From NCBI RefSeq assembly GCF_000725485.1, contig NZ_JOAG01000005.1:248001-312000 (forward strand): DNA of 64,000 bases, given 5' to 3'. Within the stretch, counting starts at the first letter, position 1. Every line of letters starts with the position of its first letter. Positions 51,762-63,046 of this stretch are shown in pieces. The notes under the pieces were generated by a model. It was not told the DNA's origin. It did not search any database and saw only the letters and a list, made by a program, of their open reading frames with translations. A program made the position numbers and the translations under genes. Source of the DNA: Nonomuraea candida (GTDB lineage: Bacteria; Actinomycetota; Actinomycetes; Streptosporangiales; Streptosporangiaceae).

Positions 51762-52586
51762 GTGCGCATCGACCTCAAGGGCAAGACGGCGCTGGTCACC
51801 GGCTCGACCCAGGGAATCGGGGCGGCCATCGCGACCGGCCTGGCGCGGGCGGGCGCCCGCGTGGGCGTCAACGGGCGCAGCGAGGGCTCGGTGGCCGCGG
51901 CCATCGAGCGGATGGACGACGAGCGCATCGAGGCCGAGCGGGTCAGCGGCGAACGGCTGCGCTACGACCTGGTCGCGGCGCCGGGCGACGTCGCGACGGA
52001 GGAGGGCTGCGAGCGGGTCGCCGCCCTGCTCCCCCACGTGGACATCCTGGTGAACAACCTGGGCATCTTCGGCGCCCGGCCCGCGCTGGAGATCGACGAC
52101 GCCGAGTGGCGGCGTTACTTCGAGGTCAACGTGCTGGCCGCGGTCCGGCTCACGCGCGCGTACCTGCCCGCCATGCGGGAGCGCGGCTGGGGCAGGATCC
52201 AGTACATCGCCAGCGACTCCGCCGTCGTGATCCCCCACGAGATGATCCACTACGGCATGACGAAGACGGCGCTGCTGGCGGTCTCCCGGGGGTTCGCGAA
52301 GGAGGCGGCGGGCAGCGGCGTGACGGTCAACTCCGTGATCGCCGGGCCGACGCACACCGGGGGCGTGGAGGAGTTCGTCTACCAGCTCGTGGACAGGGAG
52401 CTGCCGTGGGAGGAGGCGCAGCGGGAGTTCATGCGGCTGCACCGGCCGCAGTCGCTGCTCCAGCGCCTGATCGAACCCGAGGAGATCGCGAACCTGGTGG
52501 TCTACCTGAGCTCCCCGCTCGCCTCGGCGACGACGGGCGCGGCGGTCCGGGTGGACGGCGGGTACGTCGACTCGATCCTCCCCTGA
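51762..52586 (+). CDS. Short-chain dehydrogenase/reductase
   Basis: 274 residues, GTG start. NAD(P)-binding TGSTQGIGAAIA (13-24), NNLG, catalytic Ser-Tyr-Lys in YIASDSAVVIPHEMIHYGMTKTALL, and a late ASATTGAAVRVDGGYV. These are classical SDR features; it is slightly longer than the 250-residue norm because of an insertion around ERVSGERLRYDLVA. Substrate unknown. The stop codon is followed by four tandem copies of its last 14 bases (see the repeat). Confidence 0.92.
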   Translation: MRIDLKGKTALVTGSTQGIGAAIATGLARAGARVGVNGRSEGSVAAAIERMDDERIEAERVSGERLRYDLVAAPGDVATEEGCERVAALLPHVDILVNNLGIFGARPALEIDDAEWRRYFEVNVLAAVRLTRAYLPAMRERGWGRIQYIASDSAVVIPHEMIHYGMTKTALLAVSRGFAKEAAGSGVTVNSVIAGPTHTGGVEEFVYQLVDRELPWEEAQREFMRLHRPQSLLQRLIEPEEIANLVVYLSSPLASATTGAAVRVDGGYVDSILP

Positions 52587-52642
52587 CAGTCCTCCCCTGA
52601 CAGTCCTCCCCTGACAGTCCTCCCCTGACAGTCCTCCCCTGA
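52577..52642. repeat. 14-base tandem copies of the SDR gene's 3' end
   Basis: CCTCCCCTGACAGT is repeated with stops (TGA) at 52584, 52598, 52612, 52626 and 52640. With a 14-base period the five stops cover all three reading frames. Confidence 0.95.
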
Positions 52643-52707
52643 AGGTGAGCCGCCGCCTCCCACCGCCGGGGGATGTGACGCGCGGGGGCCACGGCCAGCC
52701 TGTGGGC

Positions 52708-54285
52708 ATGATCCTGCACACTCTGCTGGCGGGCGCCCTGACCCTCGGCGCCCTCACCGTCCCCGCGCGGGCCGTTCCGGCGCGGGCCGCGTCCACGCCG
52801 GCCGCCTCCCCGCCGATCGTCCCCGCGCGGGCCGCCTCCGCGCCCGGCGCTCCCGCCGTGACGTGGCAGGAGTGCCCCACGTACTCCGACGACGTGCTGC
52901 GGTGGGGCGGCCTCGACGAGAAGGACCTCCCCGAGTTCAGGCGGCTGCTCGCCCGTACGGACTGCGGCACCCTCAAGGTCCCGCGCGACCACGCCGACCC
53001 CGGCGGCCCGCAGATCACGATCGCGCTGACCCGGCTGCGAGCCACCGACCAGCGGCGCCGGCTGGGCAGCCTGGCCGTCAACCCGGGCGGCCCCGGCGGC
53101 AGCGGCTACCTCATGCCCCTCGAACTCGTCATGTCCGGCCTGAAGGTGAACGAGCGCCACGACCTGATCGGCTTCGACCCGCGCGGCGTCGGTCTCAGCA
53201 CGAGGGCCGGGTGCCGCGCCCCCATGCCGGAGCCCCCGCCGCCCGGCGCGGTGAGCGAGGAGCAGGCCAGGAAGGTCTACGCGGAGGTGGTGCGGGGCAA
53301 CCGGGCGTGCGTCGCCGCCGACCCCGGCCTCGTCGGCCAGCTCACGACCGCGAACGTGGCCCGCGACCTCGACCGGATCCGCGCGGCGCTGGGCGAGCGG
53401 CGGCTGAGCTTCCTGGGCGTGTCCTGGGGCACCTGGCTGGGGGCGGTCTACCGCAGCCTGTTCCCCGGCAGGGTGGCCCGCATGTGGCTGGACAGCGTGG
53501 CGCTGCCCGAGCCGAGGATGGACGTCTTCACCGAGGTGCGCGCGATGGCCGCCGACCGTGACTTCCGCCGGATGGCCCGGTGGATCGCCGGCCGCGACGC
53601 CAGGTACGGGTTCGGCGACTCCACGGCCGAGGTGGTCGCGGCGCTGACCCGGCTGCGCGAGCGGTACGCGGCCGACCCCGTCACCTTCACCGACCTCGGC
53701 GTCACCATCGACGGCAGGATGGTCGCCGAGGCCGCGAGCCAGCCCAGCCCGTCCTGGCCCGACGTGGCCGAGGTGCTGAAGGAGCTGGTGGACGCCACCG
53801 GCCCGGAGGCGCCGCCCGCGCTCAGGCGGGCCTTCGGCGGCGGTGACCGGCCGCCGCGGCCGGAGGGCGTGCCCGAGCGCCAGAACCGGGTCGCCGGCCT
53901 GGCGATGTTCTGCAACGAGGATCTGGGGCCGCGCACGTTCGAGGCGGCCTGGGACGCCTACCGGAAGCGGCTGGAGCGCTATCCGGTGACCGGCGAGGCG
54001 AGCACGTTCTTCCCGGCGTGCGCGGGATGGCCGCTCGCGCCGCGGGCGCCGCGGCTGCGGCAGGGGGGCGGGTCGCTGGTGCTGTCGGGGCACCTGCACG
54101 AGAGCCCGTCCCCGTACGAGTGGACGATCCAGATGCGGCAGGCCGTCGGCGGGCACGTGGTGACGATCGACGACGACGCGCACGGCTCGGCGCTGCGCAC
54201 GCCGGGCTGCATGGCCGGCGTGGCCGGCTACTTCGCCACCGGCCGCGTCACCGGCGCCTGCCCGGGCGTGCCGATCCCGGACTGA
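52708..54285 (+). CDS. Secreted S33-family peptidase (tripeptidyl-aminopeptidase-like)
   Basis: 525 residues. Signal peptide MILHTLLAGALTLGALT followed by two ARAxxARAAS repeats and a linker to about residue 48. The alpha/beta hydrolase domain has NPGGPGGSGY (oxyanion), GFDPRGVGLST, the nucleophile in FLGVSWGTWLG, and the His in DDDAHGSAL near the C-terminus; CNEDLGPRTFE and CPGVP are typical of Streptomyces-type tripeptidyl aminopeptidases. It releases short peptides or acts on ester and amide substrates outside the cell. It may be cotranscribed with the SDR gene 121 bases upstream. Confidence 0.9.
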   Translation: MILHTLLAGALTLGALTVPARAVPARAASTPAASPPIVPARAASAPGAPAVTWQECPTYSDDVLRWGGLDEKDLPEFRRLLARTDCGTLKVPRDHADPGGPQITIALTRLRATDQRRRLGSLAVNPGGPGGSGYLMPLELVMSGLKVNERHDLIGFDPRGVGLSTRAGCRAPMPEPPPPGAVSEEQARKVYAEVVRGNRACVAADPGLVGQLTTANVARDLDRIRAALGERRLSFLGVSWGTWLGAVYRSLFPGRVARMWLDSVALPEPRMDVFTEVRAMAADRDFRRMARWIAGRDARYGFGDSTAEVVAALTRLRERYAADPVTFTDLGVTIDGRMVAEAASQPSPSWPDVAEVLKELVDATGPEAPPALRRAFGGGDRPPRPEGVPERQNRVAGLAMFCNEDLGPRTFEAAWDAYRKRLERYPVTGEASTFFPACAGWPLAPRAPRLRQGGGSLVLSGHLHESPSPYEWTIQMRQAVGGHVVTIDDDAHGSALRTPGCMAGVAGYFATGRVTGACPGVPIPD

Positions 54286-54338
54286 GCGGCGGACCCAGGG
54301 CCGGAAAGCCGGCCGGAAGCGGCGGAGCGGGGCGGCGA

Positions 54339-54426
54339 TCAGCGGCGGGCGGGGTGCCGGTCGGCAGCGGGCAGGGTGCCGGTCAGCGGCGGGCAGGGTG
54401 CCGGTCAGCGGCGGTCGAGGCCGGAG
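54339..54426. repeat. 22-base tandem copies of the FAD-monooxygenase 3' end
   Basis: Units of TCAGCGGCGGGCAGGGTGCC plus GG start at 54339, 54361, 54383 and 54405 (the real gene end). TCA, a minus-strand stop, heads three of them; at 54361 it has changed to TCG. Confidence 0.85.
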
Positions 54427-55544
54427 AGTTGCCAGGCCAGGCGGCGGCGCACGGCCGGGAGGCGGCCCGCGAGCGCGAGCACCGCGTTGCGCAGCGGGCG
54501 CAGGGCCGTGCCCGTCGTCGCCAGCGACGTGAGCCGCCCGGCCAGCGCCACCACCCGTTCCGCCACCGGCCGGCGCGCGGCGGCGTAGGCGTCGAGCAGG
54601 TCGTCCGGCCCGCCGTCGAGCACCTTGGCGAGGGTCTCGGCCAGCAGCACGGCGTCCTCGATGCCGAGGTTCATGCCCTGCCCGCCGGCCGGCGAGTGCA
54701 CGTGCGCCGCGTCCCCGGCCAGCAGCACCCGCCCCTTGCGGTAGGCGTCGGCGATCCGGTGGTGGACGCGGAAGCGCGAGCCCCACACCACCTCCTCCAC
54801 CACGGCGGGCACGGCCTCGGGCCCGCGCGTGTCGAGCAGCCGCTGCACGAAGGCCGCGCCGGGCTCGGGCGGGGCCTCGTCCACGGTGGCCACGATGCGG
54901 TGCAGCCCGTCGGGCAGCGGCGCCACGACCACCAGGCCCTCGGGCGAGAAGTACAGGATGACCTCCTCGCGCGGCACGCCGCCGCCGAGCCGGACGTCGG
55001 CGAGGGTGAACGACTCGGCGTACGTGCCGCCGGCGAAGCCGATGCCGGACCGCTCGCGTACGAGGCTGTGCATCCCGTCGGCGCCCACCAGGTAGGAGGC
55101 CCGCAGCACGCGGCCGTCGCGGAGGGTGGCGGTGACGCCGGAGGCGTCCTGCTCGACGGCCGTCACGGGGGCGGGCCGCAGCACCCGCCCGCCCAGCTCC
55201 GTCAGCCGGGCCAGCAGGAACGCCTCCATGTCGGCCTGGGAGATCATCAGCGTGTAGGGGAAGCGGGTCGGCAGCCCGTCGAAGGGCACCGGGACCAGCA
55301 GCCGGTCGCGGTCGCGGATGGTGAAGCGCGGCGTGCGCACCCCGCGGGCGGTCAGGGCGGGCGTGAGGCCGTACGGCTCCAGCAGCTCGAGGGTGCGCGC
55401 GTGCACGACGGCGGCCCTGGAGGTGTTCGCGCCCTCGGCCTGGTCGTCCACGACGACGACGCCGTGGCCGAGGCGCGTCAGGACGATGGCGGCCGTGAGC
55501 CCCACGGGCCCCGCGCCGACGACGAGCACGTCAGTGGTGATCAT
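54405..55544 (-). CDS. FAD-dependent aromatic monooxygenase (PheA/TetX-like)
   Basis: 379 residues from ATG 55544 with GAGGAGGAG five bases upstream. FAD motifs: DVLVVGAGPVGLTAAI (dinucleotide fold, residues 5-20), SYLVGADGMHSLVRE (DG motif), and RVLLAGDAAHVHSPAGGQGMNLGIEDA (GD motif). This is the flavin hydroxylase group that modifies aromatic antibiotics, phenols and similar compounds with NAD(P)H. It is a little shorter than most members. The promoter carries four operator boxes, so it is probably inducible; no regulator gene adjoins it. Confidence 0.93.
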   Translation of the reverse strand: MITTDVLVVGAGPVGLTAAIVLTRLGHGVVVVDDQAEGANTSRAAVVHARTLELLEPYGLTPALTARGVRTPRFTIRDRDRLLVPVPFDGLPTRFPYTLMISQADMEAFLLARLTELGGRVLRPAPVTAVEQDASGVTATLRDGRVLRASYLVGADGMHSLVRERSGIGFAGGTYAESFTLADVRLGGGVPREEVILYFSPEGLVVVAPLPDGLHRIVATVDEAPPEPGAAFVQRLLDTRGPEAVPAVVEEVVWGSRFRVHHRIADAYRKGRVLLAGDAAHVHSPAGGQGMNLGIEDAVLLAETLAKVLDGGPDDLLDAYAAARRPVAERVVALAGRLTSLATTGTALRPLRNAVLALAGRLPAVRRRLAWQLSGLDRR

Positions 55545-55560
55545 CTCTCCTCCTCGGAAG

Positions 55561-55642
55561 GCCAACACTTGTGGGCCGACACCTGTTGACGCTAGGCCCG
55601 GTCACGCCGGAAGTCAACAGCCGTTGGCCAACACTCGTTGGC
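55561..55642. promoter_or_regulatory. Four operator boxes, GCCAACNNNNGTTGGC type
   Basis: Boxes at 55561-55576, 55575-55590, 55613-55628 and 55627-55642. The last, GCCAACACTCGTTGGC, is perfect in both arms; the others differ by one or two bases. They come as two pairs, each pair overlapping by two bases, with 52 bases between pair starts. Confidence 0.75.
55589..55617 (-). promoter_or_regulatory. Promoter of the FAD-monooxygenase gene
   Basis: Minus strand TTGACT (55617-55612), 17-base spacer, TAGCGT (55594-55589). The upstream box pair overlaps the -35 and the downstream pair covers the -10 edge and start point, as expected for repression. Confidence 0.6.
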
Positions 55643-55887
55643 ACAGAGACCCAGGAGATCAGGACAGGGAGAGCGGCCCTATTCCCCGACTTTCGGTCAT
55701 CGCCCCGCCCGGCCGCGCTGAGCAGCGCCGGAGCCGACGGGGTGATAGCCACGTCCGGTCGCCGATTTTTCCGGCTTTACCGGCGGAAAACCCACCTGTA
55801 ACACTGGCAACAAGGGCACCGGGAGCGGCCCTTTGCAGCGGAATCAGATCATGTTAGAAGGGAGGGAAGCAGAGAGGACCGGGCACA
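55643..55887. other. Leader region of the GlpSTPQUV-type operon
   Basis: No gene. A palindrome TTTTCCG (55767-55773) and CGGAAAA (55784-55790) with a 10-base centre is the only clear structure and may be an operator of the downstream operon. A confident -10/-35 pair was not found. Confidence 0.4.
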
Positions 55888-56971
55888 GTGACGGTGATTC
55901 TCGACGGCATCTCCGTACGGCAGCGCGGAGAGACCTGGCTCGACGACATAAACCTCGAATTACCCGACGGAATGACCACCGTCCTCGGCCCGATGACGGC
56001 GGGAAAGACGACGCTGATGCGGGTCGTCGGCGGTTTGCTGACGCCCGGCGCGGGGCGCGTGCTGGTCAACGGAAAAGACGTCACCCGGATTTCGGTGCGA
56101 AAACGCTCGGTCGCTTTCGTCTATCAGCAATTCATCAATTACCCGTCGCTCACCGTCTACGAGAACATCGCCTCCCCGCTCCGCCTCGACCCCCGCCATC
56201 GCCGCGACGGCGTGGACCGGCGGGTGCGCGAGGTGGCCGAGCTGATGGGGCTGACCGGCCTGCTCGGCCGCCGCCCCGCCGAGCTGTCGGGCGGCCAGCA
56301 GCAGCGCACCGCCATCGCCCGCGCGCTGGCGCGCCCGGTGGACGTGCTGCTGCTCGACGAGCCCCTGGCCAACCTCGACTTCAAGCTGCGCGAGCAGTTG
56401 CGCGCCGACCTGAAGAGCATGTTCGCCGATTCCTCCGGCGTGGTGCTCTACTCCACCGCCGACCCCAACGAGGCCCTGACGTTCGCCGCGCCGACCGTGG
56501 TGCTGGGCGAGGGCCGGGTGCGGCACGTCGGTGACGTGGCCGCCATGTACGACCACCCGCCCACCCTCGCCGTGGCCGCCACGCTCAGCGACCCGCCGCT
56601 CAACCTGCTGCCGGGGGTCGTGCAAGACGGCCGCATCGAGGTCCTCGGCGCCTCCTTCCCCGCGCCCCGCGCGCACGCCTCCGGCCGCACCGTCCTGCTG
56701 GGCGTGCGCCCGCACCAGGTGACGATCGCCGGCGGCGGCCCGGGCGCGCTGGAGCTGCCCGCCGAGATCAGGCTCGCCGAGGTCACGGGCAGCGCGACCT
56801 TCCTGCACCTCCTCCTGCAAGGAGGGCGCCACCTGGTCGCCCAGCTCGCGGGCACGCGGCAGTTCACGCCCGGCGAGCGGACGGTCGCGTACGTGGACCC
56901 CGCCCACGTCTTCGTCTTCGACGAGGACGGCGGCCGCCTGCTGGCCACCAGCGCCGCGGAGGTGGACCTGC

Positions 56972-56979
<8 letters not shown>
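55888..56979 (+). CDS. glpS: ABC transporter ATPase, GlpS type (H-loop His missing)
   Basis: 363 residues, GTG start with AGAGGA nine bases before. Walker A GPMTAGKTT, Q-loop VYQQFINYPSLTVYENIASPL, signature LSGGQQQR and Walker B VLLLDEP are intact, but the H-loop reads YSTADPNEAL, with Ala where the switch His normally sits. A C-terminal TOBE-like domain follows from about 235. It matches the first ATPase of the rhizobial glycerol importer GlpSTPQUV. Its partner, GlpT, has the complementary defect, so together they should form one complete ATP site. Overlaps glpT by 8 bases. Confidence 0.85.
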
Positions 56980-59004
<2,025 letters not shown>

Positions 59005-59009
59005 GGGCG

Positions 59010-59843
59010 ATGGCCGCGGCGACGGACCGGACCACCGGCAGGCGGCTGCCCTGGGCCCGCACGGTCTTCTGGCTCTACATCGTCACGCTCATGCTGCCGC
59101 TGCTCTGGATGTTCGGCATGTCGATCCGCCCGAACGAGGACATCCTCGGCAGTTTCTCGCTCATTCCGCAGCGCGTGACGTTCGACAACTACGTCACTTT
59201 CTTCACCGACTCGTCGTGGTATTCGAGCTATCTGAACTCCATCATCTACACCTCGCTGAACGCGGTGATGTCGCTCATCGTGGCGCTGCCCGCGGCATAC
59301 GCGTTCTCGCGCTTCCGGTTCGCCGGCGACAAGCATCTGTTCTTCTGGCTGCTGACCAATCGCATGGCCCCGCCGGCGGTATTCCTGCTGCCGTTCTTCC
59401 AGATTTACCAGAGCGTCGGGCTGTTCGACACGCACCTCGGCGTGGCGATCGCGCACATGCTCTTCAACGTGCCGCTCGCGGTCTGGATCCTGGAAGGATT
59501 CATGTCCGGAATTCCCCGGGAAATAGACGAGACCGCGGCGATCGACGGCTATTCCCTGCCACGGTTCTTCGTCCGGATCTTCCTGCCGATGATCCGCTCC
59601 GCGATCGGCGTGACCCTGTTCTTCTGCTTCATGTTCAGCTGGGTCGAGCTGCTGATCGCCAGGACGATCACCTCCGTGGACGCCAAGCCGATCGCCGCCA
59701 CGATGACGCGGACGGTGAGCGCGGCGGGCGTGGACTGGGCGCTGCTGGCCACGGCGGGCGTGCTCACCATCGTGCCCGGCGCGATCGTCATCTGGTTCGT
59801 GCGCAACTACATCGCCAAGGGATTCACCATGGGGAGGGTCTAG
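59010..59843 (+). CDS. glpQ: ABC transporter permease, GlpQ type
   Basis: 277 residues, six helices. EAA loop REIDETAAIDGYSLPRFFVRIFLP; TNRMAPPAVFLLPFFQIYQSVGLFDTHLG and FSWVELLIARTIT are markers of this permease group. The start is five bases after glpP. The name follows Rhizobium usage and is unrelated to the E. coli phosphodiesterase GlpQ. Followed after two bases by the DUF2160 gene. Confidence 0.88.
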   Translation: MAAATDRTTGRRLPWARTVFWLYIVTLMLPLLWMFGMSIRPNEDILGSFSLIPQRVTFDNYVTFFTDSSWYSSYLNSIIYTSLNAVMSLIVALPAAYAFSRFRFAGDKHLFFWLLTNRMAPPAVFLLPFFQIYQSVGLFDTHLGVAIAHMLFNVPLAVWILEGFMSGIPREIDETAAIDGYSLPRFFVRIFLPMIRSAIGVTLFFCFMFSWVELLIARTITSVDAKPIAATMTRTVSAAGVDWALLATAGVLTIVPGAIVIWFVRNYIAKGFTMGRV

Positions 59844-59845
59844 CC

Positions 59846-60121
59846 GTGCTCGAATGGATGGTCTGGACCGTCCCCACCGCCCTGGTCTTCGCCGGGCTGG
59901 CGCTGCTGCTGGCCGTCATGGCGGTCTGGGGCCGCATCTCCCCTCCGGTGGCCAGGCGGGGCTTCCTGCGCATCGAGACCGACCGGGGCGACCGGCTCTA
60001 CATCGGCCTGATCAGCGCCGCCGTCGTGCTGGCCGGCTGGATAGCGATCACCGACCTGTCCATGTGGCTCGCGCTCGGCTGCGCGCTGCTGGTGGCGGTC
60101 GTGATCGGCATATGGGGCTAA
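59846..60121 (+). CDS. glpU: Small DUF2160 membrane subunit (GlpU type)
   Basis: 91 residues, GTG start. Three hydrophobic stretches with WMVWTVPTALVFAGLALLLAVMAVWG, RRGFLRIETDRGDRLYIGLI and ITDLSMWLALGCALLVAVV between short loops, all typical of DUF2160. In rhizobial glycerol operons the same small protein sits between the permeases and the binding protein. Its role is not defined; it may stabilise the complex. Its presence is the strongest reason to call this operon GlpSTPQUV type. Confidence 0.85.
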   Translation: MLEWMVWTVPTALVFAGLALLLAVMAVWGRISPPVARRGFLRIETDRGDRLYIGLISAAVVLAGWIAITDLSMWLALGCALLVAVVIGIWG

Positions 60122-60140
60122 CAGAAGAGGAGCCAAGCCA

Positions 60141-61925
60141 ATGAGGCATCGGGCAGTCAGGTCCGCGGCCGTGGTGCTGGCCGCGATCTCCCTGGTGGCG
60201 GCCGGCTGCAGCCAGGGCGCGGAGCGGCCCGCGAGCGACTTCAAGGAGGCCGACGGCAGGGCCGCGGCCCAGAGGTGGGTGAGCGAGGAGTTCACGCCGA
60301 GCACGCTGAGCAAGGAGCAGCAGCTCGCGGAGATGGAGTGGTTCATCAAGGCCGCGGCGCCGTACCGCGGGATGCAGATCAACGTGGTCTCCGAGACGAT
60401 CACCACGCACGAGTACGAGTCGCGGCAGCTCGCCAAGGCGTTCACCGAGATCACCGGGATCAGGATCAAGCACGACCTGATCCAGGAGGGCGACGTCGTC
60501 GAGAAGCTCCAGACCCAGATCCAGAGCGACCAGAACATCTACGACGCCTACGTCAACGACTCCGACCTCATCGGCACCCACTCGCGCGGCACCTACGTCT
60601 TCCCGCTGTCGGACTACATGGCCGGGGAGGGCAAGAACGTCACCTCGCCCACCCTCGACCTGGACGACTTCATCGGCATCAGCTTCACCACCGGCCCGGA
60701 CAAGAAGATCTACCAGCTTCCCGACCAGCAGTTCGCCAACCTCTACTGGTTCCGCTACGACTGGTTCACCGACCCCGACATCAAGAAGCAGTTCAAGGAC
60801 GCCTACGGCTACGACCTCGGCGTGCCGGTGAACTGGGCGGCGTACGAGGACATCGCCGACTTCTTCACCAACAAGGTCAACGGCGACGGCACCATCGACG
60901 GCAAGAAGACCTACGGCCACATGGACTACGGCCGCAAGGACCCGTCGCTGGGCTGGCGCTTCACCGACGCGTGGCTGTCCATGGCGGGCAACGGCGACCC
61001 CGGCATCCCCAACGGCCTGCCGGTGGACGACTGGGGCATCCGGGTGGAGAACTGCCGCCCGGTCGGCTCCTCGGTCACCCGGGGCGGCGACACCAACGGC
61101 CCGGCCGCGGTCTACGCGCTGACGAAATACGTGGACTGGCTGAAGAAGTACGCGCCGCGCGAGGCCGCGGGCATGAACTTCAGCGAGGCCGGCCCGGTGC
61201 CCGCGCAGGGCAACATCGCCCAGCAGATCTTCTGGTACACCTCGTTCACGGCCGACATGACCAAGCCGGGCCTGCCGGTCGTCAACGAGGACGGCACGCC
61301 GAAGTGGCGCATCGCGCCGAGCCCGCACGGCGCGTACTGGAAGACCGGCAACAAGCTGGGCTACCAGGACGCCGGCTCCTGGACGCTGCTCAACAGCACC
61401 CCGAAGGAGCGCCGGGCCGCCGCCTGGCTGTACGCGCAGTTCGTCACGTCCAAGACGGTGTCGCTGAAGAAGTCGATCGTCGGCCTGACGTTCATCCGCG
61501 ACTCCGACATCAAGAGCCGCTACTTCGCCGACAACGCCGAGAAGTACGGCGGCCTCATCGAGTTCTACGGCTCCCCGGCCCGCGAGCAGTGGACCCCGAC
61601 CGGCACGAATGTGCCCGACTACCCCAAGCTGGCCCAGCTGTGGTGGCAGAACGTGGCCACCGCCGTGACCGGCGAGACCACCCCGCAGCAGTCGATGGAC
61701 AACCTGGCCAAGCAGCAGGACGACATCCTGTCCCGGCTGGAGCGGCTCTCGCGCGAGCGGCAGGGGTACGGCGGCCAGTGCGCGCCCAAGCTGAACCCCG
61801 AGCGTCCCGCCCAGTACTGGTACGACCAGCCGGGCGCGCCCGCGCCGAAGCTGGCCGACGAGCGGGGCAAGCCGGAGACCCTCGACTACGACCGGCTGAT
61901 CGCGACCTGGAAGCAGGGGAACTGA
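60141..61925 (+). CDS. glpV: Substrate-binding lipoprotein of the GlpSTPQUV-type importer
   Basis: 594 residues, longer than ordinary sugar-binding proteins (about 420), as in GlpV proteins. Signal MRHRAVRSAAVVLAAISLVAAGC has C23 as the lipidation site; AGGAG lies nine bases before ATG 60141. Conserved tracts include INVVSETITTHEYESRQLAKAFTEITGI, SFTTGPDKKIYQLPDQQFANLYWFRYDWF and VKDWGIRVENCRPVGSSV-like segments, plus STPKERRAAAWLYAQFVTSKTV. Glycerol is the ligand of the named relatives, but no glycerol kinase or dehydrogenase gene lies in this window, so another polyol is possible. The last gene of the operon; its 3' end is repeated after the stop. Confidence 0.88.
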   Translation: MRHRAVRSAAVVLAAISLVAAGCSQGAERPASDFKEADGRAAAQRWVSEEFTPSTLSKEQQLAEMEWFIKAAAPYRGMQINVVSETITTHEYESRQLAKAFTEITGIRIKHDLIQEGDVVEKLQTQIQSDQNIYDAYVNDSDLIGTHSRGTYVFPLSDYMAGEGKNVTSPTLDLDDFIGISFTTGPDKKIYQLPDQQFANLYWFRYDWFTDPDIKKQFKDAYGYDLGVPVNWAAYEDIADFFTNKVNGDGTIDGKKTYGHMDYGRKDPSLGWRFTDAWLSMAGNGDPGIPNGLPVDDWGIRVENCRPVGSSVTRGGDTNGPAAVYALTKYVDWLKKYAPREAAGMNFSEAGPVPAQGNIAQQIFWYTSFTADMTKPGLPVVNEDGTPKWRIAPSPHGAYWKTGNKLGYQDAGSWTLLNSTPKERRAAAWLYAQFVTSKTVSLKKSIVGLTFIRDSDIKSRYFADNAEKYGGLIEFYGSPAREQWTPTGTNVPDYPKLAQLWWQNVATAVTGETTPQQSMDNLAKQQDDILSRLERLSRERQGYGGQCAPKLNPERPAQYWYDQPGAPAPKLADERGKPETLDYDRLIATWKQGN

Positions 61926-61973
61926 GCCGACGGCCGCCGGCTCCAGGGGAACTGAGCCGGCGGCCGCCGCCCG
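61914..61973. repeat. 30-base tandem copy of the GlpV gene's 3' end
   Basis: CAGGGGAACTGAGCCG and the following GC-rich bases recur 30 bases later; stops TGA at 61923 and 61953. The 30-base spacing keeps the two stops in the same frame. Confidence 0.85.
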
Positions 61974-61994
61974 TGGCAGGAACGGGCGGCGGCC
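61962..61994. terminator. Hairpin between convergent GlpV and hydrolase genes
   Basis: Perfect 12-base arms GGCCGCCGCCCG (61962-61973) and its complement (61983-61994) with a nine-base loop. Likely terminator for the importer operon. Confidence 0.7.
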
Positions 61995-62020
61995 GGCCCT
62001 GGTGACCGATCGGCCCGGGG

Positions 62021-63046
62021 TCAGCTCTTGAGGTGGGCCGCGAGCCAGTCGAAGGCCCGCTCCTGCCCCGGCACGTCGAAGCTGTGCGGCACGTCGGCGA
62101 AGACCGCCTCGTAGCCGCCGGGCGCGTCGCGGTACCGCTCGCCGATGATGGCGTGCGCGCGGCGCATGCCCGCCTCGGGGAAGAGCTCGTCGCGGAGGGC
62201 GTACTGGACCATGAGCGGCGCGGGCGCGCGGGCGGCCACCAGGTCCGGGTAGTCGCCCAGGCGGGGCAGGCCGGGGGGCCACAGCATCCAGGTGTGCCGC
62301 TCGACGTGCCCGCCGAGCATGTCGCGGAAGGAGGAGGCCATGGCGGCGACCACGACCGCGTCGATCCGCGGGTCGAACGCGCCGAGCAGCGCGGCCCGCA
62401 GGCCCCCGCCCGACAGGCCCGCGCAGCCGACCGCGCCCACGTCGGGGCGCGAGCGCAGGTAGGCCGCCGCCGCCAGGTCCTCGCCCGCGACGACGCCGGC
62501 GAACGACGTGCCCAGCGCGGCGCAGTGCTTGGCGACCACGTGCTCGTGCGGTCCGGCCGCCGCGTCGTACTCCTCCGGCTCCTCGGACCCGAGCGGGAAG
62601 CGGCGGCTGCCCCACACGAACACGTCGTGCGCCAGCACCGCGAACCCCCGCCGGGCCAGCGCGTTGGCGAAGGCCCGGCCGCCGTAGAGCGCCTCGCGCA
62701 GCCGCCGCACCTCGGGCGACGGCGGCTCGGGCCCGTCGGCGATCTTCTCCTTGCCGACGTGCTTCACGCCCCCGTGGCAGTGCAGCGCCACCACCCCGGG
62801 CAGCGGCCCGTCCGCGTCACGGGGTCTGAGCAGGTACGCCCGCGTCCGCGGCCCGAACCCCACCGACCACGACAGCTCCTCGCCGTGCAGGTCGCCGTCG
62901 GTCCAGGCGCGCTCGACGCGCACGTCGGAGGCCACGAGGTCGAGCACCCCGATGGCCTCCCGCGCCGCCACCCGCAGCTCGGGCCCCGGCAGCGCCGGAT
63001 AGAGCCCGAACTGCGCCGTGGCGATCCGCGACAGCTCAGCGAACAC
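62021..63046 (-). CDS. Alpha/beta hydrolase (acetyl-xylan-esterase/abhydrolase_7-like)
   Basis: 341 residues, GTG start overlapping the dehydrogenase stop by 11 bases. LPGVVALHCHGGVKHVGKEKIADG is the oxyanion region, GCAGLSGGGLRAALLGAFDPRIDAVVV holds the nucleophile Ser, APLMVQYALRDELFP the acid and DVPHSFDVPG the His. The wide loops (RRFPLGSEEPEEYDAAAG) resemble bacterial cephalosporin-C/acetyl-xylan-type esterases. No signal peptide. It is translation-coupled to the Gfo/Idh/MocA gene, so the pair may process an acylated sugar. Confidence 0.85.
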   Translation of the reverse strand: MFAELSRIATAQFGLYPALPGPELRVAAREAIGVLDLVASDVRVERAWTDGDLHGEELSWSVGFGPRTRAYLLRPRDADGPLPGVVALHCHGGVKHVGKEKIADGPEPPSPEVRRLREALYGGRAFANALARRGFAVLAHDVFVWGSRRFPLGSEEPEEYDAAAGPHEHVVAKHCAALGTSFAGVVAGEDLAAAAYLRSRPDVGAVGCAGLSGGGLRAALLGAFDPRIDAVVVAAMASSFRDMLGGHVERHTWMLWPPGLPRLGDYPDLVAARAPAPLMVQYALRDELFPEAGMRRAHAIIGERYRDAPGGYEAVFADVPHSFDVPGQERAFDWLAAHLKS

